Assembly (NCBI GenBank): GCA_016212795.1
Contig: JACRDT010000007.1
Coordinates: forward strand, 186,001-250,000
DNA length: 64,000 nt
Direction of reading: 5' to 3'
Source of the DNA: Elusimicrobiota bacterium
Lineage (GTDB): Bacteria; Elusimicrobiota; Elusimicrobia; UBA1565; UBA9628
The notes under the pieces: model-generated
Databases searched by the model: none
What the model saw: only the letters and a program-made list of their open reading frames with translations
What the model was told of the DNA's origin: nothing
Position numbers and translations under genes: made by a program
In this document: positions 47,225 through 55,683 of the stretch, one piece after another
How positions within the stretch are numbered: the first letter of the stretch is position 1
How the letters are laid out: each line of letters starts with the position of its first letter

Positions 47225-48511
47225 GTCGCGCGGCGGGGCGCTTCGCCGCAGGCGCGCCGTGAAGACCGTCTCGCCCACGAAGAGCCTGGAGGCCAGCGCC
47301 ACGAAGGCCGCGAAGACCGCGGCCTGGTAGGCGATGCCCAGCCACACCGCGGCGTGGCGGCCCATGAGGGCGTTCTGCGGCGCGAGGAAGGCGTGGGTGA
47401 AGGGGATGGCGTAGAGCATCCACCGGAATCCCGCCGAGGCCCCCGCGGGGTCGACGAAGACCGTCATCAGGTAGGAGAACAGCACCGTCACGAAGAGCGG
47501 GGCGTTGGCGGCCTGCACGGCCTTGACGTCGTCGGCGAGGATGCCGAGGATGAGCGCGATGGCCAGGGCGCAGAGGATGCCGCAGAGGACCGAGAGCCCG
47601 ATGAGGGCGTGGCCGCCCGGCGAGAGGATCAGCCCCAGCCGGACCAGCGCCCCCCTCAGGGCCGTCTCGGAGTACTGGGCCGGCCCCTGCGCCACGATGC
47701 TGTTCAGGAAGACCTGCAGCCCGATCATATAGGCGCCGGTGAAGCACATGGCCACCAGGCCGGAGCCGGCGATCTTCGCGGCCACCACGGTCCGGCGCGG
47801 GACCGGGGAGCTCAGCAGGATCTCCAGGGTCTTGTTCTCCTTCTCGCTGGCCACGGTCAGGGCCACCATCTGGGAGGCCAGGGCGATGACCATGAAGATG
47901 ACCACCGGGACGAACTTGGTCTGGGACTGCAGGAAGCCGGAGATCTCGGCGATGGAGGCGGGCTCGGTCTTGCCGTTCACGACGACGTGCTCGCGCAGCG
48001 TGATGGGGTGCTTGATGAAGGCCGGGTCCGCCCCGGGGAAGCGCCGCCGCGCGGCCGCGGTGCCGATCGAGTCGGCCAGGAGGCGGATGGCCCTCTGGCC
48101 CATGGTCGCCGAGACCAGCGAGCGCACGTCGAGCCCCCGGAAGATCCGGTAAATCTGCAGCTCGTGGGGCTTCTGGGCCTTGGCGCTGTCCTCGAGCCCC
48201 GGCGGGATGACGACGAGGGCGGTCGCCCGGCCGCGCTCCGCCGAGCGCAAGGCCTCGGCGGCGTCGGCTCCGGCGGCCGCCTCCACCTGGTACTGGGCCT
48301 CGCGCAGGCGCTCGAGGCCGCCGGCGGAGACGGCGCCGCGGTCGAGGTCGAGGACCGCGATGGTCTCGGTCGCGGTCGAGCCCATGTTCTGGCGGGCGAG
48401 CACCTTGCCCATGACCATGAACAGCAGGATGACCAGGATGATGGGGACCAGGAACTGGGGGCTGAGGAGCTCCCGGACCTCCTTGCGCACCAGCACCAGG
48501 AACTTCCTCAC
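47222..48511 (-). CDS. ABC-2 type permease (NatB-like)
   Basis: 429 residues from GTG 48511, overlapping the ATPase stop (GTGA). An N-terminal helix (LVPIILVILLFMVMGKVLA), a large extracytoplasmic domain (residues ~45-200) and six C-terminal helices match NatB-type permeases. ASEKENKTLEILLSSPVPR is a conserved cytoplasmic loop of ABC-2 exporters. With the ATPase and the CPBP protease it forms a NatAB-like cassette; cargo unknown (Na+ or peptide in relatives). Confidence 0.88.
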   Translation of the reverse strand: MRKFLVLVRKEVRELLSPQFLVPIILVILLFMVMGKVLARQNMGSTATETIAVLDLDRGAVSAGGLERLREAQYQVEAAAGADAAEALRSAERGRATALVVIPPGLEDSAKAQKPHELQIYRIFRGLDVRSLVSATMGQRAIRLLADSIGTAAARRRFPGADPAFIKHPITLREHVVVNGKTEPASIAEISGFLQSQTKFVPVVIFMVIALASQMVALTVASEKENKTLEILLSSPVPRRTVVAAKIAGSGLVAMCFTGAYMIGLQVFLNSIVAQGPAQYSETALRGALVRLGLILSPGGHALIGLSVLCGILCALAIALILGILADDVKAVQAANAPLFVTVLFSYLMTVFVDPAGASAGFRWMLYAIPFTHAFLAPQNALMGRHAAVWLGIAYQAAVFAAFVALASRLFVGETVFTARLRRSAPPRD

Positions 48512-49227
48512 CGGGCCAGCTCCACGAAGACGTCCTCGAGGTTGCGGGCCCGGTGGGCCTCCTTGAGCGCCGAGGGGGTGTCGCAGGCCAGGATGCGCCC
48601 CCGGTTCATGATGGCGACCCTGTCGGAGATGAACTCGACCTCGAGCATGTTGTGGCTCGACACCAGGAAGGTCATCCCCTCGGCGGCCAGGGCGCGGACG
48701 GCGCGGCGGATCTCGAAGGCGTTGAGCACGTCGAGCCCGCTGGTCGGCTCGTCGAGGATGGCCAGCCCGGGGCGGTTCATGACCGTGCGCGCCAGCAGCA
48801 GCTTGCGGGTCATGCCCTTGCTGTAGGTCTTGATGCGCTCGCGCAGGCGCTCGCCCAGGCCCGAGAGCCGGCTGCCGAAGGCGAAGGCCTCCTCGCGGGC
48901 CCCCGCGTCGTCGAGCGAGATGTCGGCCATGAACCTGAGGTAGTCGTCCCCGGCCAGGTTGCGGTAGGCCCCGGCCTCCTCGGGCAGGTAGGAGATGCGG
49001 CGGCGGACGGCCTCGGCGTCGTCGCGCAGGTCCAGGCCGAAGACGCGGGCCGCGCCGGAGGTGGCGGTCAGGATGGTGGCGAGCATCTTGAGGGTGGTGG
49101 ACTTGCCGGCGCCGTTGGGGCCCACCAGGGCGAAGACCTCCCCCCGCCGCACCGTGAACGACACGCCGTCCACGGCGGCCAAGCCCCCGTAGACCTTGCC
49201 CAGCCCCAAGACCTCGAGCGCGTTCAG
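48508..49227 (-). CDS. ABC transporter ATPase (NatA-like), probable CTG start
   Basis: 239 residues. Walker A is VGPNGAGKSTTLKML, the signature region is YSKGMTRKLLLA, Walker B is LAILDEPTSGLDVL, and the H-loop is SSHNMLEVE. No ATG, GTG or TTG gives a normal N-terminus. CTG at 49227, overlapping the CPBP stop (CTGA) and preceded by GAGGG, yields the typical opening MNALEVLGLGKVYGG. TTG 49209 would cut the first strand. The gene lies between the CPBP protease and the permease. Confidence 0.88.
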   Translation of the reverse strand: MNALEVLGLGKVYGGLAAVDGVSFTVRRGEVFALVGPNGAGKSTTLKMLATILTATSGAARVFGLDLRDDAEAVRRRISYLPEEAGAYRNLAGDDYLRFMADISLDDAGAREEAFAFGSRLSGLGERLRERIKTYSKGMTRKLLLARTVMNRPGLAILDEPTSGLDVLNAFEIRRAVRALAAEGMTFLVSSHNMLEVEFISDRVAIMNRGRILACDTPSALKEAHRARNLEDVFVELAR

Positions 49228-50582
49228 GTCGCGGCCCTCGCGCGGCGTTCCTTGAAGTAGACCGTCAGGTTGAAGGAGAGGTGCATGAGGATGGGGAAGA
49301 AGAGGGTCCCGCTCACCGCGAAGGCGCCCGAGTAGAGCATCCCGCCCACCACGCGCGTCCAGACGGACCCATAGCCGTGGATGAGAGAGAACACCAGGGA
49401 GACCAGGAAGGAGCCCAGGGCGAAGGCCGGGATCTGCGGCATCCACGGCACCAGGAAGAGCACGGCCAGAGGGAGCAACAGCCCCCGGAAGGTGAGTTCC
49501 TCCACGGCGGCGCCGAAGACGAGCTTCGGGACGACCTGCCAGGGCGGGCTGCGGAGCAGGTGGTCGCCCGAGTCGGGCATGGACCGCATCTCCCACCCGG
49601 AGAGCTTGAAGGCCAGCATGCGCAACGGCAGGCCGCCCACCCCCAGGGCGATGGCGGCCAGCGCCATGACGAGGTAATTGGGGAAGATCCCGAGGGTCGG
49701 GATCAGCATGCTGAGGGGGCCGTGCGCCAGGGCCGGCTGCGCGACCCCGGCGAGCGTCTGGAAAGGCGTGGCGTTGAGCATCGTCGGGACGAAGGCCAGC
49801 GCGCCCAGCAGCCCCGAGAGGACGCCGTAGCGCTTCCACGCGGGCCACGACGCGGGCCCGGGTTCCGTCTGGCGGGGTTTTGGCGAGGGTCCCTCGGCTG
49901 CGGGACCCAGGCGAGGACCCTCCCCGGCCGCCGGAGAGGCCTGCGTCGGCACCGCGTCGAGGGCCCGTCCCGTCCCGCCGATGTCGCCGTCGAAGAGCCT
50001 GCGACCGGCCCAGCCGTCGTCCACCTTGGCACCGAGTTTCGCCCCGGCCACCGTGTCCGCCCGCAGGATCGCAAGGCGCACGGCCAGGCCGCTCCCCGTC
50101 GGTAGCGGAAGCGGCACGCTTGCGCCGGAGACGCTTGGCGCGGCCAGGAGTCCGGCGCTCCCGATGGTCTTGGCGGCGTCCAGGTCCTTGGCCTGTGACG
50201 GGTCGGAGGCCGCGCCGGAGACGGCGGCGGGCCCCTGATGGTCGGCGGCCGGCGCCGCATCGGAGGCGTGGGGCGCGGGCGGGGTCGCCGGGTTCTCCGC
50301 GGGTCCATGGACCAAGGGGGATGGGAGGGCCGGGAGGACCTCCGCGCCCGGCGCCTGGTGCCAGGCCGGCGCCGGCGTCCGCCCGACGGCGCCCAAGACC
50401 GGGATCAGCGACACGGTCGGGATGGGGTTCACCGGGTCCGATGGGAAAAGACCGCTGTCCCCGGGCCTTCCGACCGCGCCGTACGACCCGCCGCCGCGAG
50501 CGGCAGCCGGCGCGGTCCTGACCTGCGCCGCGGCGGGCCACGCCGCGAACAGCAGGACGCAGAGCGGCAACGTTCTCCTCAT
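49224..50582 (-). CDS. CPBP (CAAX-like) membrane protease with signal peptide and Ala/Pro region
   Basis: 452 residues. A signal peptide (RTLPLCVLLFAAWPAAA) and a ~200-residue Ala/Pro/Gly-rich region precede six to eight helices. The CPBP motifs are VEELTFRGLLL (EExxxR), FSLIHGYG (FxxxH) and LMHLSFNLT (HxxxN). A copy of the dispersed repeat encodes SVSGASVPLPLPTGSG in the Ala/Pro region. CPBP proteases often sit beside ABC-2 exporters, as here. The Ala/Pro start is similar in style to the CPAF-like S41 protease at 12.3 kb. Confidence 0.85.
   Translation of the reverse strand: MRRTLPLCVLLFAAWPAAAQVRTAPAAARGGGSYGAVGRPGDSGLFPSDPVNPIPTVSLIPVLGAVGRTPAPAWHQAPGAEVLPALPSPLVHGPAENPATPPAPHASDAAPAADHQGPAAVSGAASDPSQAKDLDAAKTIGSAGLLAAPSVSGASVPLPLPTGSGLAVRLAILRADTVAGAKLGAKVDDGWAGRRLFDGDIGGTGRALDAVPTQASPAAGEGPRLGPAAEGPSPKPRQTEPGPASWPAWKRYGVLSGLLGALAFVPTMLNATPFQTLAGVAQPALAHGPLSMLIPTLGIFPNYLVMALAAIALGVGGLPLRMLAFKLSGWEMRSMPDSGDHLLRSPPWQVVPKLVFGAAVEELTFRGLLLPLAVLFLVPWMPQIPAFALGSFLVSLVFSLIHGYGSVWTRVVGGMLYSGAFAVSGTLFFPILMHLSFNLTVYFKERRARAAT
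50083..50146 (-). repeat. Dispersed GC-rich repeat, family 1, in CPBP protease gene
   Basis: 64 nt, about 80% identical to 47161-47224; nearly all differences are transitions. In frame it encodes APSVSGASVPLPLPTGSG in the Ala/Pro-rich region. Confidence 0.75.
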
Positions 50583-50621
50583 GGGGATAGTATGGCGGCG
50601 AGGGCGCCGCCGGGCAAGGGG

Positions 50622-51467
50622 CTAACGGCCCATGATCCGGGCCGAAGGTCCCGGGGCTCGCGACGGCGCCGAGACCTCTCGCTCGGTCTTGGCGCAGCGT
50701 TCGGGCACCGGCCCGGGCTGTTGTTCCCGGCTCCAACAGATCAACCGCTGCGGTCCGTCCCAGGAGGCCGCGGTCTCTTCCCTGACGGTGACCAGCGCCA
50801 CCCTGCGTCGCGCCGCCTTGAGATAGAGGCGGTTGGCCAGCCTGGCCGCCGGCAGGAGCCGGCGCTCGAAGAAGGTCATCGGCAGCCCCCAGCGCTCGGC
50901 GTCCTCCACCCCGTAGTCCACGAGGTCGAAGGCGGGACGGAGGGCCTTCCTTCGCGGGCCGCCCTGCGCGGCGAACCCGAGGATGTCCTCGTAGACGGCC
51001 GGGAACGGGCTCGAGACGACCACCGCTTCCGACAGGCTCCCAAGGCGCTCCAGGGGCTCCACGGCCCGGTCGAGGGCCTTGCGCATCGGCCCGCGGAGCA
51101 CGAAACGGGACTTGAGGTCCAGGTGCACGTAGGCCAGGCGGCGGCCGCGGCGAGCGAGCTTCTCCACGAAGGCGCCGAACTCCTCGACCCCGGGCATGGC
51201 GGCCGCCGGCAGGCCCGCCACGGGGCGGCCCGCGAAGGTCTCGTCGTGCCAGAGCACGAAGGTCCCCTCGCGCGTGAGTTGGAGGTCGACTTCCACCGAG
51301 TCCGAGGCGACGTCCGCAGCGCGCAGGACCGCCTTCTGGGCGCTGCGCGCTCCGGCGAAGACGGGGGACGCCGCCGACACGGCCGGAAGAGGAGGCTTGC
51401 CAGCCGCGCCGACGGCGCGCGCAGCCAGCAGGAAGGCCGCCGTCAACGCCGCGGCCGAGGGTCTCAT
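50622..51467 (-). CDS. Exported GDPD-like protein lacking the first catalytic His
   Basis: 281 residues from ATG 51467, overlapping the lpd stop (ATGA). A signal peptide (AAALTAAFLLAARAVGAA) precedes a glycerophosphodiester phosphodiesterase fold: SVEVDLQLTREGTFVLWHDE gives the metal Glu/Asp pair and the second catalytic His. The HRG motif expected ~30 residues earlier is AGARSA, without His. The later metal Glu strand reads VHLDLK. Activity may be altered or lost. It is last in the trxB-lipA-pdh operon and has no obvious metabolic tie to it. Confidence 0.78.
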   Translation of the reverse strand: MRPSAAALTAAFLLAARAVGAAGKPPLPAVSAASPVFAGARSAQKAVLRAADVASDSVEVDLQLTREGTFVLWHDETFAGRPVAGLPAAAMPGVEEFGAFVEKLARRGRRLAYVHLDLKSRFVLRGPMRKALDRAVEPLERLGSLSEAVVVSSPFPAVYEDILGFAAQGGPRRKALRPAFDLVDYGVEDAERWGLPMTFFERRLLPAARLANRLYLKAARRRVALVTVREETAASWDGPQRLICWSREQQPGPVPERCAKTEREVSAPSRAPGPSARIMGR

Positions 51468-52951
51468 CGGGCGGGCAGGATGTGGATGGCCGAGCCCAGG
51501 GCCGCCTCGCAGGCCTCCATGAAGGCCTCCGGCAGCGTCGGGTGGGGGTGCATGGTATGGGCGACGTCCTCGAGCCGCGCCTTGAGCCTGAGCGCGAGGC
51601 ACGCCTCGCCGATGATGTCGCCGGCGTGGGGGCCGACGATGGAGACGCCCAGGATGAGGTGGCTGGACTTCTCGGCCACGACCTTCACGAACCCCTCGGT
51701 CTCCCGCATGGCCTGGGCCCGGCCGCAGGCGGCGAAGGGGAACCGCCCCGCGATGGTCTCGGCGCCGCGCTCGGCCGCCTGGCTCTCGGTCTCTCCGACC
51801 GTGGCGACCTCGGGGTCGGTGAAGACCGCCGCCGGGACGGGACCCAGGTCGCGGGGTGCCGCGCCCGTGATGGCCTCCGCCGCCAGGAGGGCCTCGGCCG
51901 AGGCTTTGTGCGCGAGGTAGGGCGGGCCAGCGATGTCGCCGGCCGCGAAGATGTGGCCGGCGCTCGTGCGGCAGGAGCGGTCGATGACGATGTGGCCCTT
52001 GGCGTCGGTACGCACGCCCGCGGCCTCCAGCCCCAGGCCTTGCGTGGAAGGGGCCCGGCCGACGCTCACGATGACGGCCGAAGCCTCCACGGTCCTCTCG
52101 CCCTGCGGGGTCTCGACGAGGATCTCGCGCCCCGGCGCGGCCGGCGAAGTTCCGCTCCCGGCCGTGCCGGGGGTGGCGCCCGAAGGGCGTTTGGGGTCCC
52201 CCGGCGCGGCCGGCGAAGTTCCGCTCCCGGCCGTGCCGGGGGCCTTGGCCCTGGAGCCCACCAGGACCTCGACGCCCAGGCGCTGCAGGCTGCGGGACAC
52301 GACGGCGGCCAGGTCGCTCTCCAGGCCCGGCAGGATCTGAGGCATGAACTCCACGACGGTCACTTTCGAGCCGAGCTTCGCGAAGATGGTCCCGAGCTCC
52401 AATCCGATCGCGCCGCCGCCGATGACGGCGAGGGCGGCGGGCGGCTCCTTGAGGTCGAGCGCCTCCCTGCTCGAGAGGCACCACCGGCCGTCGAAGGGGA
52501 ACCCGGGGAGGGCGATGGGGCGCGTCCCCGTCGCGATGAGCGCGTTCTGGAATCCGACCGTCTCGGTCCGGGCGCCGGCGACGACGCGCGCTTCCCGGGG
52601 CGAGGTGAACTCGGCGCTGCCAGCCATGACCTCGACGCCGTTGGCCTTGGCCAGGGTGCCGATGTTGCGGGCGAGCGCCCCGAGCAGCTGGGATTTCCAC
52701 GCCTGGAGCCTGGCCCCGTCCATCCTGACGCCTTCGGCGGTGAGGCCCGGCTGCAGGCCTTTGCCCACCCGATGGGCGAGCCAGGAGGCGTTGATGAGCG
52801 CTTTGGACGGGATGCACCCGTAGTTGAGGCACTCCCCCCCGAGCTTGTCATGGTCGACCAGGACGACCTTGCGGCCGAGCCTCGCGAGCCTGATGGCTCC
52901 GACGTAGCCGGCCGGTCCTGCGCCGACGACCAGGACGTCGGCGGTCGTCAC
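51464..52951 (-). CDS. lpd: Dihydrolipoyl dehydrogenase (E3)
   Basis: 495 residues from GTG 52951, overlapping the E2 stop (GTGA). FAD loop VVGAGPAGYVGA, redox disulfide GGECLNYGCIPSK (C41/C46), NAD loop IGGGAIGLELG, and the active His near the end (HPHPTLPEAF). A 37-residue insertion between the NAD domain's strands holds two copies of GTAGSGTSPAAPG, encoded by a tandem palindromic repeat. It reoxidises dihydrolipoamide of the pyruvate dehydrogenase complex and likely serves other 2-oxoacid complexes too. Confidence 0.93.
   Translation of the reverse strand: MTTADVLVVGAGPAGYVGAIRLARLGRKVVLVDHDKLGGECLNYGCIPSKALINASWLAHRVGKGLQPGLTAEGVRMDGARLQAWKSQLLGALARNIGTLAKANGVEVMAGSAEFTSPREARVVAGARTETVGFQNALIATGTRPIALPGFPFDGRWCLSSREALDLKEPPAALAVIGGGAIGLELGTIFAKLGSKVTVVEFMPQILPGLESDLAAVVSRSLQRLGVEVLVGSRAKAPGTAGSGTSPAAPGDPKRPSGATPGTAGSGTSPAAPGREILVETPQGERTVEASAVIVSVGRAPSTQGLGLEAAGVRTDAKGHIVIDRSCRTSAGHIFAAGDIAGPPYLAHKASAEALLAAEAITGAAPRDLGPVPAAVFTDPEVATVGETESQAAERGAETIAGRFPFAACGRAQAMRETEGFVKVVAEKSSHLILGVSIVGPHAGDIIGEACLALRLKARLEDVAHTMHPHPTLPEAFMEACEAALGSAIHILPAR
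52130..52241. repeat. Tandem palindromic repeat in lpd
   Basis: Two identical 43-nt units (52130-52172 and 52199-52241) with a 69-nt period. Each unit is a hairpin: CCCCGGCGCGGCCGG and CCGGCCGTGCCGGGG pair with one mismatch around 13 nt. The period is 23 codons, so the frame is kept. Confidence 0.85.
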
Positions 52952-54696
52952 GCCAGGCTCCGCGGCGCCTCGATGCGCCGGGCCAGCGCCCCGAGGAACG
53001 CCGCCGCCTGGACGGGGTCCGAGACGCGGCGGTCGTAGGCGAGGGCCAGGTTGATCCGCCATCGGGCATGGATCCCTCCGCCGATGACGACCGCCCTCTC
53101 GTGGGCGCGGGTCAGGCCGAGGGCCGATGCCTCGGGCGCGTTGATCGTCGGGAAGGAGAAGATCGACCCGCTCGAGGTGATCGGGGTCACCGTGAAGGTG
53201 GCGCCGTGCAGCTCGTCTTCCGGTATCCGCCGTTCGCGGACCCGGCCGGGCAGCTTGTCGATCTCGGCGGCGAGCGTCCAGAAGTCCCTCTTCTGGGCGT
53301 CCTTGATGACCGGGACGAGCAGGCTGTGCCCCGCGGGCAGGGCCAGCCCGATGTCGCAGCCGCGCCGCCTCGTGATGCCGGCCCCGTCGTCGAAGAGGTG
53401 GGCGTTGAAGTCGGGGAACTCGGGGAGGGTCTTCGCGAGCGCCCGGATGACGAAGACGAGCTCGGAGAGGTCCACCCGCCGCTTGGCCGCTTCGGGCTGC
53501 AGCTCGCGCAGCAGCAGGCGCAGGGCGGTCGCGTCCGCCTCGCCGTTGGCGTAGGCGTGGGGGATGGTGCGCCAGCTGTGGGCGATCCTCTCGGCGGCGC
53601 GCCGCCTGGGGCCTACGAACGGCATCCTGTCGTCTTCCGTCGAGGATAAATCCTGCGTCGTCGGCGCGGGGGCAGAGGCCGCGGGCGGAGGCGGCATGGC
53701 CGCGGGAGGCGGCGCAGCGGGGGCCGGCTCGGGCGCGACGGCGGGGGGCGCGATGCCTGCCCACGGCATCGGCACGCTGGGAGCGGGCGGGAACGTCATC
53801 GCCAAGGGCGGCGCTTCGAAAGGCGCCTCCGGCTGGAGGAGGACGGCGGCGTCCGTCGTTTCCGAGGGGGATCCTTCCGAGGCAGGCTCGTCGGGGAGCG
53901 GGCAGAAGTACTCGTCTTCCGGCTCGATCGGCGCCTGCGCGCCTTCCTTGAGCGCGCTGGCACCGGGCGAGAGGAGGACATCCGCGCCCGGCGCTTTCTC
54001 AGGGACAGGGGCGGAGGCGGGCGTCGTCGCCCGGGGCTCGGCCGGCGGCTCGGACCCGGAGGGGAGCTTGAAGACCGGGATCTCAGGCAGGTCGTCCTTG
54101 GCCGCCGGGGGAACTTCCTGCGGCCCTCCGACCGTCTCTGGCTGCGCGGGAGGCGGCGGCGCGGGAGGCTCGTCGTATGCCGGCGTCGGGGCTTTCGCGG
54201 GCGTCTGCTCGGGGACCGGGCCGGGTTCGGCCGCCTTGCGCACGTCGGATTCCATGATCCGGCCGTGGGGGCCGGTGCCCGCGACGTTAGCCAGGTCGAT
54301 GTTCAGTTCGCTGGCGAGCCTGCGGACCGCCGGGAGCGCCAGGATGGGCGGCGGCTGCGCGCCTTCCATATCCGCGCCCGGCTTCCCGACGAGGGGATTG
54401 GGCGGGAGGAGGATGGTCCTGTCTTCCGGGGGCGTGCTCTTGGGCGCGGCGTGTAGAGGAGAGTCCTCGGGCCTGAGGATGGCGACGAGCTGGCGGAGCC
54501 TCACCTTGTCGCCGACCCTGGCGACTTGCTTGAGCAGGGTCCCGGCCCTGGGGCACGGGACGGAGACCTCGTCGTCGCCGGCGAGCACCCTGCAGAGGGG
54601 CTGGTTTTCGGCGACGTTCTCCCCTTCGCGGGCATCCCAGCCGATCAGTTCCGCCTCGGTGGGCACGGTATCGGGCAATCTGAATTCGTAGAGCAT
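52948..54696 (-). CDS. 2-oxoacid dehydrogenase E2-like protein without lipoyl-Lys and catalytic His
   Basis: 582 residues. Order: lipoyl-like domain (1-75), E3-binding PSBD (LPAVRRLASELNIDL and GTGPHGRIMESDVRKA), a ~220-residue Pro/Ala linker, then the acyltransferase domain (~350-582). In the lipoyl turn the usual D-K is GDDEVSVPCP (residues 40-49); no Lys lies between 35 and 55. In the acyltransferase the DHRVxDG motif is DRRVSDP (555-561), so catalytic His is Arg556. The rest of the fold is well kept (DFNAHLFDDG, ITSSGSIFSFP). It cannot act by the normal E2 mechanism, although E1, E3 and LipA flank it. A structural scaffold is one option. Confidence 0.85.
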   Translation of the reverse strand: MLYEFRLPDTVPTEAELIGWDAREGENVAENQPLCRVLAGDDEVSVPCPRAGTLLKQVARVGDKVRLRQLVAILRPEDSPLHAAPKSTPPEDRTILLPPNPLVGKPGADMEGAQPPPILALPAVRRLASELNIDLANVAGTGPHGRIMESDVRKAAEPGPVPEQTPAKAPTPAYDEPPAPPPPAQPETVGGPQEVPPAAKDDLPEIPVFKLPSGSEPPAEPRATTPASAPVPEKAPGADVLLSPGASALKEGAQAPIEPEDEYFCPLPDEPASEGSPSETTDAAVLLQPEAPFEAPPLAMTFPPAPSVPMPWAGIAPPAVAPEPAPAAPPPAAMPPPPAASAPAPTTQDLSSTEDDRMPFVGPRRRAAERIAHSWRTIPHAYANGEADATALRLLLRELQPEAAKRRVDLSELVFVIRALAKTLPEFPDFNAHLFDDGAGITRRRGCDIGLALPAGHSLLVPVIKDAQKRDFWTLAAEIDKLPGRVRERRIPEDELHGATFTVTPITSSGSIFSFPTINAPEASALGLTRAHERAVVIGGGIHARWRINLALAYDRRVSDPVQAAAFLGALARRIEAPRSLA

Positions 54697-54702
54697 GGTC
54701 GT

Positions 54703-55683
54703 TCAGTAGGACAGGGTCTCGCGGACGGCCTTGATGACGCGGTCCTCGTCCGGGATGTAGTACTTCTCGAGTTTGAAGGCGGGCATGCGGATATCCCAGC
54801 CTCCCACTCTCCTCACCGGCGCCTGCAGCTTGAGCAGGGCCTTCTCGTGGATGAGGCAGCTGACTTCCGCCGCCCAGGAGCCGGTGTTGGGCGCCTCGTG
54901 GCAGACGACGACCCTCCCGGTCTTCGACGCGGTCGCCACGAGGGCTTCGATGTCGATCGGGGTGAGCGTCCTGAGGTCGAGCACCTCGGCCGAGACGTTG
55001 TCCTGCTCGGCGAGGATCGCCGCCGCGCGCAGCGCGGTGTGGACCATCGAGCCCCACGCCACGATGCTGATGTCCGTCCCCTCGCGCGCCAGCCGCGCCA
55101 TGCCGATGGGCGTCTCGTAGGGACCGGTGGGGACTTCCCCCTTCAGCGAGAGATAGAGCGACTTCGGCTCGAAGAAGATGACCGGGTCGGAGTCGAAGAT
55201 CGCCGCGATGATGAGGCCCTTGGCGTCCTCGGGGGTGGACGGCATGACGACCTTGAGCCCCGGGGTGTGCGCGAAGTAGGCCTCGGGGCTCTCGGAGTGG
55301 AGCTCCGGCGCGCGCAGGCCCCCGCCGTGGGGCGAGCGCACGACCAGCCCGACGCTGCGCTTGCCGCAGCTCCTGCTGCGCAGCCGTCCCAGATGGCAGA
55401 TGGCCTGCTCCAGGACCGAAGGCATGAAGCCGTCGTACTGGATCTCGCAGACGGGCCTCATGCCGGCCATGGCCAGCCCGATGGACGCTCCGAGGATGCC
55501 CAGCTCCGCCAGCGGGGTGTCCATGACCCGGTCCTCGCCGAAGGACTGCTGCAGCCCCTCGGTGACGCGGAAGATCCCGCCTTTGCGCCCGACGTCCTTG
55601 CCCAGGATGATGACGTTCGGGTCGGTCTCCATGGCCTGGCGCAGGCCCTGGTTGACGGCTTGGGCCAGATTGAGCTCGGGCAT
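54703..55683 (-). CDS. pdhB: Pyruvate dehydrogenase E1 component, beta subunit
   Basis: 326 residues from ATG 55683, overlapping the E1alpha stop (TGATG). Transketolase-like pyrimidine-binding domain (ILGKDVGRKGGIFRVTEG, DTPLAELGILGASIGLA) and C-terminal domain (DLRTLTPIDIEALVATASKT). It pairs with the alpha subunit to decarboxylate pyruvate (or branched-chain oxoacids) with thiamine diphosphate. The Glu of DTPLAELG is the expected cofactor activator. Confidence 0.92.
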   Translation of the reverse strand: MPELNLAQAVNQGLRQAMETDPNVIILGKDVGRKGGIFRVTEGLQQSFGEDRVMDTPLAELGILGASIGLAMAGMRPVCEIQYDGFMPSVLEQAICHLGRLRSRSCGKRSVGLVVRSPHGGGLRAPELHSESPEAYFAHTPGLKVVMPSTPEDAKGLIIAAIFDSDPVIFFEPKSLYLSLKGEVPTGPYETPIGMARLAREGTDISIVAWGSMVHTALRAAAILAEQDNVSAEVLDLRTLTPIDIEALVATASKTGRVVVCHEAPNTGSWAAEVSCLIHEKALLKLQAPVRRVGGWDIRMPAFKLEKYYIPDEDRVIKAVRETLSY

